From NCBI GenBank assembly GCA_011525845.1, contig WYBP01000023.1, forward strand, positions 1 through 64,000: a stretch of DNA of 64,000 nt, given 5' to 3'. The notes beneath the pieces are model-generated. The model was given only the letters and a program-made list of their open reading frames with translations. It was not told the origin of the DNA and did not search any database. Below, piece after piece: positions 38,773-46,803 of the stretch. The position numbers and the translations under genes were made by a program. This stretch comes from Gemmatimonadaceae bacterium. GTDB taxonomy: Bacteria; Gemmatimonadota; Gemmatimonadetes; Gemmatimonadales; Gemmatimonadaceae. Numbering within the stretch: the stretch's first letter is position 1; each line of letters starts with the position of its first letter.

Positions 38773-39405
38773 ATGCCCACCGCCCTCGCCATCGCGCTCG
38801 CCTATGTCGCGGGGTCCATCCCCACGGCGTACCTCGCGGGGCGCTGGCTCAAGGGCGTGGACCTCCGCACGGTCGGGTCGGGGAACCTCGGCGCGACGAA
38901 CGTGCACCGGAACCTCGGCGCCAAGGCAGCGGTGGTCGTGCTGCTCGCGGATTTCCTCAAGGGCGCGCTCCCCGCGGCGTTCCTGCCGCGGCTCGTGCAT
39001 CCCGGGGGGGCGCCGGAGACGGTGCTCTGGGTGGGCCTCGGCTGCGGCGTGGCCGCGATCGCGGGGCACGCGAAGCCGGTCTTCCTCCTCTGGCGCGGCG
39101 GCGGGAAGGGCGTGGCCACCGCGGCCGGCGTCTTCGCAGCCCTCGGGCCCGCCGCGTTCGGCATGGCGTTCACCGCGTTCGCCGTCACGTTCGCGCTCAG
39201 CCGGATCGTGTCCCTCGCGTCGATCAGCGCGGCGGTCATGATGCCCATCGGCATGGCGGTCACCGTGGGGGTCTGGTCACCGCTCTTCCCGGTGAGCATC
39301 ATCGTGAGTGCGTTCGTGCTCTGGGCGCACCGAGGCAACATCACGCGCCTGCGGCAGGGGACCGAGCCGCGCTTCGGCGCACGCACCACGGAGGGAGCGC
39401 GATGA
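38773..39405 (+). CDS. plsY: Glycerol-3-phosphate acyltransferase PlsY
   Basis: PlsY acylates glycerol-3-phosphate with acyl-phosphate, the first step of phospholipid synthesis. The 210-residue protein has five or six membrane helices and the conserved loops GSGNLGATNV, a GHAKPVFL loop and GGGKGVAT. One base separates it from der, and it overlaps gpsA, which makes its substrate. Confidence 0.93.
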   Translation: MPTALAIALAYVAGSIPTAYLAGRWLKGVDLRTVGSGNLGATNVHRNLGAKAAVVVLLADFLKGALPAAFLPRLVHPGGAPETVLWVGLGCGVAAIAGHAKPVFLLWRGGGKGVATAAGVFAALGPAAFGMAFTAFAVTFALSRIVSLASISAAVMMPIGMAVTVGVWSPLFPVSIIVSAFVLWAHRGNITRLRQGTEPRFGARTTEGAR

Positions 39406-40394
39406 GATGCGCAGTGGTGGGCGCCGGTGCCTGGGGCACCGCGCTGGCGAGCCTGCTCGCCGAGAACGAGCACGAGGTGACGCTCTGGGCGTACGAGCCC
39501 GACGTCGCGGAATCCGTGAACACCGACCACGAGAACCGCCGCTTCCTCGACGGCGTGCCACTCCATCCGATGCTGCGCGCGACCTCGGTGATCGAGACCG
39601 CCTGCACCGATGCCGAGCTCGTCCTGTTCGCGCCCCCGTCGCACGTGCTGCGACAGGTCGCCGGGCAGTCCGCGCGCTGGATCCCGGAGGGGGCCACGCT
39701 CGTGGTGGCTACCAAGGGGATCGAGCGCGAGCGCCTCGCGCTCATGACCGACGTCGTGGCGCAGGAGGTGCGCGGCCGGCCGATCGTCGCGCTCTCGGGG
39801 CCGAGCTTCGCGCTCGAGGTCGCGCACCACCTCCCGACCGCGATCGTCGCCGCCTCCACCGATGCCGACGCGGCGCTCCGCACCCAGAAGGCCTTCAGCA
39901 CCTCCGCCTTCCGCGTCTACACGCAGCGCGACGTGGTCGGCGTGGAGCTCGGCGGCGCGCTCAAGAACGTGATGGCCGTGGCCACCGGCATCAGCGACGG
40001 GCTCGCGCTCGGCTTCAACGCGCGCGCGGCGCTCATCACCCGCGGGCTCGCGGAGATGACGCGGCTCGGCGTCAAGCTCGGCGCCGACCCCTCGACCTTT
40101 GCGGGGCTCGCGGGGATCGGCGACCTCGTGCTGACCTGCACGGGATCGCTCTCCCGCAACCGCTCCGTCGGCGTGGAGATCGGGCGCGGGGCCACGCTGC
40201 AGGAGGTGCTGCACGGGCGCGAGACCGTGGCGGAGGGGGTCGCCACCACCGAGAGCGCCAAAGCCCTCGGTGAGCGCGAGGGCGTGGAGCTCCCGATCGT
40301 GAACGCCGTGCACCGCGTGCTCTTCGAGCGGCAGCCAGCGCGGTGGGCGCTGGTGGAGCTCATGAACCGCGACCTCAAGGGCGAGGGCGAATGA
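39402..40394 (+). CDS. gpsA: Glycerol-3-phosphate dehydrogenase [NAD(P)+]
   Basis: GpsA reduces dihydroxyacetone phosphate to sn-glycerol-3-phosphate for PlsY. The 330-residue protein starts with the dinucleotide motif VVGAGAWGTALASLL and has LSGPSFALEV and the catalytic Lys in GGALKNVMAVATG. The length is normal. The ATG overlaps plsY by four bases and the end overlaps the MerR gene. Confidence 0.95.
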   Translation: MRCAVVGAGAWGTALASLLAENEHEVTLWAYEPDVAESVNTDHENRRFLDGVPLHPMLRATSVIETACTDAELVLFAPPSHVLRQVAGQSARWIPEGATLVVATKGIERERLALMTDVVAQEVRGRPIVALSGPSFALEVAHHLPTAIVAASTDADAALRTQKAFSTSAFRVYTQRDVVGVELGGALKNVMAVATGISDGLALGFNARAALITRGLAEMTRLGVKLGADPSTFAGLAGIGDLVLTCTGSLSRNRSVGVEIGRGATLQEVLHGRETVAEGVATTESAKALGEREGVELPIVNAVHRVLFERQPARWALVELMNRDLKGEGE

Positions 40395-40765
40395 GCGCCG
40401 CGAAAGGGGAAGGGAAAGAACCGATCCGCGAGTTCTTCTCCATCGGCGACGTCTGCGAGATGACGCAGCTCAAGGCGCACGTCCTGCGCTACTGGGAGAG
40501 CCAGTTCAAGTTCCTCAGCCCCTCGAAGAACCGCTCCGGCAATCGCGTCTACACGCGCCGCGAGGTGGAGTTCGTACAGCTGGTGAAGCACCTGCTCTAC
40601 ACCGAGAAGTACACCATCGAGGGCGCGCGACAGAAGGTCGAGGAGCACCGGAAGGGCGGGGGCGTGCGCCCCGCCGCGCGCCGCGGGCTCGAGGCCGAGA
40701 CGGTGCAGCTCCTCGAGCAGGACCTGAAGGACATCCTCGACCTCCTCGAACACACGGACGGCTGA
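40391..40765 (+). CDS. MerR family transcriptional regulator
   Basis: This small 124-residue protein has a MerR winged helix (FFSIGDVCEMTQLKAHVLRYW) near the N-terminus, a NRVYTRREVEFV wing, and a C-terminal helix (ETVQLLEQDLKDILDLLEH) that probably dimerises. No cysteine-rich sensor domain is present. Homologues next to plsY/gpsA-type genes are common. The target is unknown. It overlaps gpsA by four bases and surE by one. Confidence 0.85.
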   Translation: MSAAKGEGKEPIREFFSIGDVCEMTQLKAHVLRYWESQFKFLSPSKNRSGNRVYTRREVEFVQLVKHLLYTEKYTIEGARQKVEEHRKGGGVRPAARRGLEAETVQLLEQDLKDILDLLEHTDG

Positions 40766-41526
40766 TGCGGGTGCTCTGCAGCAACGATGACGGGATCCTC
40801 GCGCGGGGGCTCGATTGCCTCGAGCGTGCCGCGCGTCCCCTGGGCGAGGTCTGGACCGTCGCGCCCGACCGGGAGCAGAGCGCGACCAGCCACTCCCTCA
40901 CGCTGCACCACCCCCTGCGCCCGGTGAAGCTCGGCGAACGCCGCTGGCAGGTGGACGGGACCCCCACCGACTGTGTGATGCTCGCGATCGAGGCGCTCCT
41001 CCCCGGCCGTCCCGACTTCGTGCTGAGCGGGATCAACCACGGCCCGAACATGGGGGAGGACGTCCTCTACTCGGGCACCGTGGCCGCGGCGATGGAGGGG
41101 CTGGCCCTCGGCGTGCCGAGCATCGCCGTCTCGTTCGCGGGGCGGGTGAACCACATGGAGGACCGCCTCCTCGACGACCATGTCGAGAACCTCTCGCGGC
41201 TGCTGGCACACCTGACCGCGCTTCCGGCCTTCCCGGCCGACACGCTGCTCAACGTGAACATCCCCGCGATCCCCGCCTCGGAGGTGAAGGGGATCAGGCT
41301 CACGCGCCTCGGCCGGCGCGTCTTCTCCGATTCACTCACGCCGATGAAGGACCCCTGGGGGCGCGAGATCTACTGGATCGGGGGCGGCTCCGTGGCCTGG
41401 AGCGGCACGGAGGACTCGGACTTCCGGGCCGTGAAGGACGGATTCATCTCCGTGACGCCGCTGCACCTGGACCTCACGGCGCGCGACCGGATCGACGACG
41501 CGGAGCGGTGGTGGCGACCCCTGTAG
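40765..41526 (+). CDS. surE: 5'/3'-nucleotidase SurE
   Basis: SurE is a metal-dependent phosphatase for nucleoside monophosphates and is important in stress survival. The 253-residue protein has SNDDGI near the N-terminus (CSNDDGILARG), a GTPTDCV segment and SGINHGPNMGEDVLYSGTV. It is followed by pcm, a common surE partner in protein and nucleotide repair. The ATG shares one base with the MerR gene stop. Confidence 0.94.
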   Translation: MRVLCSNDDGILARGLDCLERAARPLGEVWTVAPDREQSATSHSLTLHHPLRPVKLGERRWQVDGTPTDCVMLAIEALLPGRPDFVLSGINHGPNMGEDVLYSGTVAAAMEGLALGVPSIAVSFAGRVNHMEDRLLDDHVENLSRLLAHLTALPAFPADTLLNVNIPAIPASEVKGIRLTRLGRRVFSDSLTPMKDPWGREIYWIGGGSVAWSGTEDSDFRAVKDGFISVTPLHLDLTARDRIDDAERWWRPL

Positions 41527-42167
41527 TCCGGCAGTTCGGCGGCGCACGGCGCCGACTGATCGAGGAACTGCAGGCGAAGGGGATCAGCGACCTCGCCGTG
41601 CTGCGCGCCTTCGACGAGGTCCCGCGGCACGCCTTCGTGCCGAGCGGCGTCCGACACCGTGCGTACGAGGACGCGCCGCTGCCGATCGGCCACGGGCAGA
41701 CGATCAGCCAACCCTGGGTGCATGCGCGCTACCTGGAGCTGCTGGGCCTCACGGGGCGCGAGCGCGTGCTCGAGATCGGCACAGGGTCCGGTTTCCAGAC
41801 GGCGCTCCTGAGCCGGCTCGCGGCGCAGGTCTTCTCGATCGAGCGGATCCCGGCCTTGGCCCAGGAGGCCCAGGCCGCGCTCGCGGAGTGCGGCATCACC
41901 TCGGTGGTCCAGCGGGTCGGCGACGGTTCGCTCGGGTGGCCGGAGTTCGCCCCGTATGACGCGATCCTCGTGGGGGCCGCCTCGCCGGAGGTCCCGCGCC
42001 CACTCGTGGAGCAGCTCGCGATCGGCGGGCAGCTGCTTGTGCCGATCGGCGGGCGCGAGGAGCAGGTGCTCGTGCGCGTCCGCCGCACCGAGGCGGGGCA
42101 GGAGCGCACGAGCCTCGACGCGATGCGGTTCGTGCCGCTGATCGGCACGCATGGGTTCGAGGACTGA
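41511..42167 (+). CDS. pcm: Protein-L-isoaspartate O-methyltransferase
   Basis: Pcm repairs isoaspartyl damage in proteins using SAM. The 218-residue protein has FVPSGVRHRAYEDAPLPIGHGQT-type and QTISQP segments and the SAM motif VLEIGTGSGFQTALL. It starts at GTG 41511, five bases after GGAG; GTG 41508 is in frame too. It overlaps the surE end, as in many bacteria. Confidence 0.93.
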   Translation: MATPVVRQFGGARRRLIEELQAKGISDLAVLRAFDEVPRHAFVPSGVRHRAYEDAPLPIGHGQTISQPWVHARYLELLGLTGRERVLEIGTGSGFQTALLSRLAAQVFSIERIPALAQEAQAALAECGITSVVQRVGDGSLGWPEFAPYDAILVGAASPEVPRPLVEQLAIGGQLLVPIGGREEQVLVRVRRTEAGQERTSLDAMRFVPLIGTHGFED

Positions 42168-42171
42168 GCGG

Positions 42172-42726
42172 ATGGATCCCGGCGCGGCCTCGCCCGCGGA
42201 CGAGCACCTCGCGCGCGACCTTCGCGCCGCGATCCGCGACGTCCCTGACTTCCCGAAGCCCGGGATCGTCTTCAAGGACATCACCCCGGTGCTGCAGGAC
42301 CCGCAGCTCTTCGCGCTCACTTGCCAGGCGCTGGCCCGGCCCTGGCGCTGGGTCGGGGTCACCCACGTCTTCGCGATCGAGAGCCGCGGGTTCATCTTCG
42401 GAGCGCCGGTGGCGCTCGCGCTTGCGGCGGCCTTCGTCCCGCTCCGGAAGCCCGGGAAGCTGCCCTACGACCGGGTGCGGGAGAGCTACGCGCTGGAGTA
42501 CGGCACCGACGCGCTCGAGGCCCACCGGGATGCGCTCGGGCCGGGGGCCCGGGTCCTGATCGTGGACGACCTCCTGGCCACCGGCGGGACGGCCGCGGCC
42601 GCCTGCCGGCTCGCCGAGCGGCTGGGGGGGAGGGTCGAGGGGATCTCTGCCCTGATCGGGCTGGATTTCCTCCCCTGGGCGGTCGCGCTGCAGGGGCGGC
42701 GGGCGGAGGTCCTGGTCCGGTTCTAA
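42172..42726 (+). CDS. apt: Adenine phosphoribosyltransferase
   Basis: Apt salvages adenine to AMP using PRPP. The 184-residue protein has VPDFPKPGIVFKDITP, FAIESRGFIFG and the PRPP motif VLIVDDLLATGGTA. The length fits. ATG 42172 follows pcm by four bases. It is the last gene of the run that began at DUF512/der. Confidence 0.94.
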   Translation: MDPGAASPADEHLARDLRAAIRDVPDFPKPGIVFKDITPVLQDPQLFALTCQALARPWRWVGVTHVFAIESRGFIFGAPVALALAAAFVPLRKPGKLPYDRVRESYALEYGTDALEAHRDALGPGARVLIVDDLLATGGTAAAACRLAERLGGRVEGISALIGLDFLPWAVALQGRRAEVLVRF

Positions 42727-42742
42727 GGGGCCGCCCGGCACT

Positions 42743-42756
42743 CCCCGCGAGCGGGG
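42743..42756 (+). terminator. Weak hairpin after apt
   Basis: CCCCGC and GCGGGG flank GA. There is no T-run. It may limit readthrough into the outer-membrane gene, but the evidence is slight. Confidence 0.3.
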
Positions 42757-42783
42757 GCTGGAACGTTGCCGGTCCGAATTGCA

Positions 42784-42789
42784 TATAAT
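42784..42789 (+). promoter_or_regulatory. TATAAT -10 upstream of the outer-membrane gene
   Basis: A perfect TATAAT is surrounded by AT-rich bases (GCATATAATAGACAAC) in a GC-rich region, 30 bases before ATG 42820. The -35 is poor. It is the most canonical -10 in the window. Confidence 0.6.
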
Positions 42790-42819
42790 AGACAACTATA
42801 GCCCCTGAGGGCCGTCCCC

Positions 42820-43581
42820 ATGCGTATCGTGTCTGTACGACCGTTCGCAGCAGCACTGTTCGGGATCCTCGTCGCCGGCGGTGCGCACGCCCCGGCGGCG
42901 GCAGCACAGGCGGGAGGCGACGGGTTCAGCTTCAAGGAACCGCGCGTCGCCCTGACGCTCTTCGGCGGCCTCGCCGCGCCGAGCGCCTCGAGTGACCTCT
43001 TCCGCTTCAGCATGGACGAGCTGACGCTCGGCAAGTCCGATTTCCTCTCCGGGCACTACGGCGGGGACATCGCCATCCGCGTGTCGGACCGCCTGGACCT
43101 CGTGTTCGGCGCGTCGTCCAGCGCGAGCCGCACGCGCTCCGAGTTCCGCGAGTGGGTGGACAACAACGACCTCCCGATCGAGCAGACGACGAGCTTCCGG
43201 CGCGTGCCGATGACCGCGTCGGTGCGCTACTACCCGATGGCCCGTGGGCAGCGCGTCGGGAGCATCGCGTGGATCCCCGCCCGCTTCACGCCCTTCATCA
43301 GCGCGGGCACCGGCGTGATGGCGTACCGCTTCGAGCAGGTGGGCGACTTCATCGACTACGGGACGCTCGACATCTTCTTCGACCGCTACGAGTCGTCCGG
43401 CACGGCGGGACTGCTGCAGGGGAGCGTCGGCGCGGGGTGGAGCCTCACGCCGAACATCCAGCTCACCGGCGAGCTCAAGTACCTCTCCGCCCGCGCGCGA
43501 CTCTCGAACGACTTCCAGGGCTTCAAGCCCCTCGATCTCTCCGGCGCCTCGTCGACGGTGGGATTCACCCTGCGTTTCTGA
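42820..43581 (+). CDS. Outer-membrane beta-barrel protein, uncharacterised
   Basis: The 253-residue precursor has a signal peptide (residues 1-30, ending AAAAQA). A series of amphipathic strands follows (VALTLFGG, GGDIAIRVSD, FISAGTGVMAYRF, IQLTGELKYLSARARL), ending in GFTLRF. The terminal Phe and alternating pattern fit a small outer-membrane barrel of the OmpA/OprF-like superfamily. I do not recognise a specific function. It has its own promoter and is followed closely by another secreted protein gene. Confidence 0.75.
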   Translation: MRIVSVRPFAAALFGILVAGGAHAPAAAAQAGGDGFSFKEPRVALTLFGGLAAPSASSDLFRFSMDELTLGKSDFLSGHYGGDIAIRVSDRLDLVFGASSSASRTRSEFREWVDNNDLPIEQTTSFRRVPMTASVRYYPMARGQRVGSIAWIPARFTPFISAGTGVMAYRFEQVGDFIDYGTLDIFFDRYESSGTAGLLQGSVGAGWSLTPNIQLTGELKYLSARARLSNDFQGFKPLDLSGASSTVGFTLRF

Positions 43582-43593
43582 CCGGAGATGACG

Positions 43594-44820
43594 ATGACCA
43601 CTTCACGACTTCTCCCGACCCTGCTGACCCTTGGCGCACTCACCTCGAGCCTGATCGGCACGCCCGCGGCGGCGCAGTCCGCACCGAACACGAGTGCGGC
43701 GCTGGCCTGGGTCGGTTGCTGGGAACCGATGGATGCGATGCCGGGATCCCTCCGGACCTGCGTCGTGCCGACGTCGGACCTGAAGACCCTTCGCCTCCTC
43801 GAGGTCGAGGGGGACCGCGCCACCGAGGTCGCCACCGTCGTGCTCGACGGTGAGCAGCACCCCGTGGCGCGCGAAGGCTGCACCGGATGGGAGCGCGCGC
43901 GCCTCGCCGCGGACGGTGGCCGCATCTTCCTCGATGCGGAGGTCGCCTGCGGCGGCCTGCCCACGCAGAAGCGCGCGGGGGCATTCCTCATCACGCCGCG
44001 CGGCGATTGGCTGCAGGTGCAGGGCAGTGGGTTCGACGAGGTGAACCACTCGCGGGTTCGGGCCTTCCGTGAGTCGTACGACCTCGTCTCGCTGCCGCTC
44101 GAGGTTCGCCAGGCGCTGGGCCCGGTGCTCGGGATGGCCGAGGCCAGCCGGGCCGAGCTCGCCGGCCGCAAGCTCTCCGCGGAGGGCGTGCTCGAGATGG
44201 CGAGGCTGGGTGTGGCGACGCCGATCGTCGACGTGATCGTCGCGGCCGGCTTCCCGAAGGCGTTCATGCTGGATCCCGAGGGGTCAGGCGATGTGATGGC
44301 CGCGCCGCCGCCCGAGGTCGACTCGCTCAAGGCGATGCGGCTGCGGATGGTGCCCATGTTCTATGGTTTTGGGTACCCGGGACTGACGCTCTACAACTCG
44401 GCCTTCCGTGACTGCGCCCTCACCGCGTGGGGGATGTTCGACTACTCGTACTGCATGCGGACCAGCCAGTGGTCGCGGTATGGGTACGCGTACGGCTACG
44501 CGAACCCGTTCGGCTATCCGGGCTGGTACCCCCGCTATGGTGGCGGGGGCGGCACGATCGTCGTGGTCCGTCCCTCGGATCCCGGCCCGCGCGACGGTGG
44601 TGGCCGCGTCGTGAAGGGGCAGGGCTACACGCCCGGCGGCACGGTCGGTTCGAGTGGCGGCGGGGTGGCGCAGCCGCGGACCCGCGCGACGCCCTCGCAG
44701 GCGGCCCACGCGGGATCCTCGGCGGGTTCCAGCGGGGGTTCATCCAGTGCGGGTGTTGCCTCCTCGTCGTCGGGGTCGAGCAGCTCATCCGGCCGCACGG
44801 CGAAGCCCCGGGATCCGTAG
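43594..44820 (+). CDS. Secreted protein of unknown function with Tyr/Gly/Ser-rich tail
   Basis: This 408-residue precursor begins with a signal peptide (TLLTLGALTSSLIG, cleavage near AAAQ). A domain of about 200 residues follows, with four Cys (WVGCWEPM, RTCVVP, EGCTGW, VACGG). Next come a Tyr-rich patch (SRYGYAYGYANPFGYPGWYPRYGG) split by Gly, and a long Ser/Gly-rich C-terminus. I do not recognise the family. ATG 43594 has GGAG six bases upstream; ATG 43588 is too close to it. It is probably co-expressed with the preceding barrel protein. Confidence 0.7.
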   Translation: MTTSRLLPTLLTLGALTSSLIGTPAAAQSAPNTSAALAWVGCWEPMDAMPGSLRTCVVPTSDLKTLRLLEVEGDRATEVATVVLDGEQHPVAREGCTGWERARLAADGGRIFLDAEVACGGLPTQKRAGAFLITPRGDWLQVQGSGFDEVNHSRVRAFRESYDLVSLPLEVRQALGPVLGMAEASRAELAGRKLSAEGVLEMARLGVATPIVDVIVAAGFPKAFMLDPEGSGDVMAAPPPEVDSLKAMRLRMVPMFYGFGYPGLTLYNSAFRDCALTAWGMFDYSYCMRTSQWSRYGYAYGYANPFGYPGWYPRYGGGGGTIVVVRPSDPGPRDGGGRVVKGQGYTPGGTVGSSGGGVAQPRTRATPSQAAHAGSSAGSSGGSSSAGVASSSSGSSSSSGRTAKPRDP

Positions 44821-44837
44821 GCTCGGACCGCCCGAGC
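44821..44837 (+). terminator. Hairpin after the secreted-protein gene
   Basis: GCTCGG and CCGAGC pair around ACCGC directly after the stop codon. There is no T-run, so termination is uncertain. Confidence 0.3.
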
Positions 44838-44853
44838 ACGGGGGGATGGGTGT

Positions 44854-44859
44854 TAGAAT
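44854..44859 (+). promoter_or_regulatory. -10 element before tRNA-Arg
   Basis: TAGAAT lies 15 bases before the mature tRNA 5' end, a normal distance for a tRNA promoter. No clear -35 is seen. Confidence 0.5.
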
Positions 44860-44874
44860 TCTCCGCGCACCCAC

Positions 44875-44948
44875 GCCCCCGTAGCTCAGGTGGATAGAGC
44901 GACGGTTTCCTAAACCGCAGGTCGGCGGTTCGAGTCCGCCCGGGGGCA
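44875..44948 (+). tRNA. tRNA-Arg (anticodon CCU)
   Basis: A 74-base cloverleaf has a seven-pair acceptor stem (GCCCCCG / CGGGGGC), D arm GCTC...GAGC, and a T arm GGCGG TTCGAGT CCGCC. The seven-base anticodon loop TTCCTAA has CCT at 44909-44911. It reads AGG, a rare codon in GC-rich genomes. CCA is not encoded, and one anticodon-stem pair (A27-C43) is mismatched. Confidence 0.95.
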
Positions 44949-44958
44949 TTCGACGTGA

Positions 44959-44980
44959 CGCGCGCGCTCCGGCGCGCGCG
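44959..44980 (+). terminator. GC hairpin after tRNA-Arg
   Basis: Nine-base arms of alternating C and G enclose TCCG. It starts 10 bases after the tRNA and may stop or process the transcript. No T-run follows. Confidence 0.4.
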
Positions 44981-45099
44981 CGCCGCCGCCTGATACGGTG
45001 ACTGCAACCTCGCGGCGCGGCAGACTAGCTTTCGGTCTGCTGCGCCCGCGTCGCCGTGCGCACCCGAGCATCCCGAATCCACCCGAACGAGTACAGTGC

Positions 45100-45753
45100 A
45101 TGACGAAGACCGGAGCTGCCGCGCGCCCCACGCCCACCGACGAAGGGGAGACCATCGTCGAGTGGGTCATCACCCACCAGCGAGCCCTCATCATCGGCGC
45201 GATCGTGGTCGCCGTGGGCGCTGGCGGGGGCTGGCTCTGGCAGCGGTCGGCGCAGATCAAGGAGTCCCGGGCGGCCGAGGCGTACCAGACGGCCGAGTCG
45301 AGCTTCATGTCGGGCAACCTGCCGCTGGCCCAGACCGAGCTCGAGAAGATCACGACCCGCTGGTCCGGCACCGCCGCCGGGAGCCAGGCGGCGTCGCTGC
45401 TGGCCCAGATCCACTTCGACCAGGGGCGCTTCGCCGAGGGGATCGCGGTGCTCGAGTCCGCGGTGACGTCGGCACCGAAGGAACTCCGGGCCGGGATGCT
45501 GGCCCTGCTCGCGGGTGGCCATGAGGGTGCCGGGAAGCCGGCCGACGCGGCGGCGGCGTTCGCCCGGGCGGCGGATGTCGCGCAGTTCCAGCTGGACCGG
45601 CAACAGTACCGGATGGAACGGGCCCGGACGCTCCGGGCGTCGGGCGACACGGCGGGCGCGACGGCCATCTACACGGAGATCAGCCAGATCGAGGATTCGC
45701 CCTTCGCCGGCGAGGCCAAGGTCCGACTCGGTGAGATTCGCGCGTCGAAGTAG
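45100..45753 (+). CDS. Membrane-anchored TPR protein, YfgM-like
   Basis: The 217-residue protein has one N-terminal membrane helix (LIIGAIVVAVGAGGGWLW, residues about 30-48). TPR-like helices follow (AYQTAESSFMSGNLPLAQTE, AASLLAQIHFDQGRFAEGIA, AAAFARAADVAQFQLDR). This layout matches YfgM/BamB-partner proteins, periplasmic TPR proteins linked to the translocon. ATG 45100 is chosen; a longer frame upstream has no support. A strong terminator follows. Confidence 0.78.
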   Translation: MTKTGAAARPTPTDEGETIVEWVITHQRALIIGAIVVAVGAGGGWLWQRSAQIKESRAAEAYQTAESSFMSGNLPLAQTELEKITTRWSGTAAGSQAASLLAQIHFDQGRFAEGIAVLESAVTSAPKELRAGMLALLAGGHEGAGKPADAAAAFARAADVAQFQLDRQQYRMERARTLRASGDTAGATAIYTEISQIEDSPFAGEAKVRLGEIRASK

Positions 45754-45780
45754 GGCACACTTCAAGTGATGCTTTAAGTG

Positions 45781-45811
45781 AACGGCCCGGGTGATCGCCC
45801 GGGCCGTTTCT
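45781..45811 (+). terminator. Strong intrinsic terminator after the TPR gene
   Basis: AACGGCCCGGG (45781-45791) and CCCGGGCCGTT (45798-45808) pair perfectly around TGATCG and are followed by a T-rich run (TTTCTCTT). It closes the plus-strand genes before the convergent minus-strand operon. Confidence 0.88.
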
Positions 45812-45900
45812 CTTGGCCGGAAGCAGGGGTGGTACTGTCGCCTCGGTGGCGCGGAATCTGGACGACTCGTCGACACCCCTTCGTTCGATGAGTACTACAG

Positions 45901-45914
45901 ATAATATGTATTAT
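45901..45914. other. AT-rich palindrome in the convergent gap
   Basis: ATAATA TG TATTAT lies in a small AT-rich island (45890-45920) between the terminator and the dapF end. It contains several -10-like hexamers on both strands (GATAAT, TATTAT). No gene is seen from 45812 to 45993. The island could be a promoter for a small RNA or a protein-binding site. Confidence 0.45.
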
Positions 45915-45993
45915 GTAACGCTACTGTCTGGATAACTGTGGGAAACCACGGCGATCGACGCTCCGCGCTCCCGACTGCTCCCCCGCGAGGCCC

Positions 45994-46803
45994 TCAGAGC
46001 TCGCGCAGAGCCCCGTCGAAGACGATGCGCCCCTCGCCAGCCAGCGATGGCACGGTCACTCCCCCACGCTCCTCGAGCGTCACCTCGAGCAGTCTCCCGG
46101 ACCGTGTCCGGATCCGGGTCCGGTCGCCCGTCTCGCCCCAGGCCCGAAGCATCACCGCGCATGCGACGGCCCCGGTGCCGCAGGCCAGCGTCTCGCCCTC
46201 GACCCCTCGCTCGTAGGTGCGCATCCGCCACTCGCCGTCGGCGCCGGGAGCGATCCAGTTGACGTTGGCCCCCGCCCGGAGGCTCTCGTGGAAGCGCAGC
46301 TCCGGGCCACGCCCCTCGAGATCCACCTGCGCCGTATCCTCCGTGCGAACAACGAGATGCGGCACCCCGGTGTCGACGAACCCGAGCCGGACCTCGCCGG
46401 CCGTCCTGCCGATTCCGGCGTCGGTGCGCAGCCCGGCCGGCGGCTGGAGGTCGATCTCCGGCCGCCCGTCGCGCAGGCGACCCGTGATGACGCCGGCCTC
46501 GGTCTCGAAGGTCAGGCCCTTGGGGTCGGCGATCCCGAGCTCCGTCGCCAGTCTCGTGGCGCAGAGCGAGGCGTTCCCACAGAGCTCGCCGAGGCTCCCA
46601 TCGCGGTTGAAGTACGCGAGCCTAAAGTCTTTTGTTTCAGAGGCTTGAATGACGGCAACCCCATCGGCTCCGACCCCGGTGTGGGGAGTGCACACCGCCC
46701 GCACGAACTCGGGGTCCCGGGCACGCCGCTCCATCGTCGCGTCCCCACGCCCGTCGAAGAAGACGAAGTCGTTCCCCGACCCCGACATCTTCCAGAGCTT
46801 CAT
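45994..46803 (-). CDS. dapF: Diaminopimelate epimerase
   Basis: DapF makes meso-diaminopimelate for lysine and peptidoglycan. The 269-residue protein starts MKLWKMSGSGNDF. The catalytic cysteines are in ELCGNASLC and ACGTGAVAC. The first motif is usually CGNGxRC, so it is slightly altered here (GNASLC). Codons around residues 54-63 (ASETKDFRL, 46621-46650) are AT-rich, unlike the rest of the gene. It is the last gene of the 15-gene minus-strand run; its ATG overlaps the preceding stop. Confidence 0.92.
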   Translation of the reverse strand: MKLWKMSGSGNDFVFFDGRGDATMERRARDPEFVRAVCTPHTGVGADGVAVIQASETKDFRLAYFNRDGSLGELCGNASLCATRLATELGIADPKGLTFETEAGVITGRLRDGRPEIDLQPPAGLRTDAGIGRTAGEVRLGFVDTGVPHLVVRTEDTAQVDLEGRGPELRFHESLRAGANVNWIAPGADGEWRMRTYERGVEGETLACGTGAVACAVMLRAWGETGDRTRIRTRSGRLLEVTLEERGGVTVPSLAGEGRIVFDGALREL

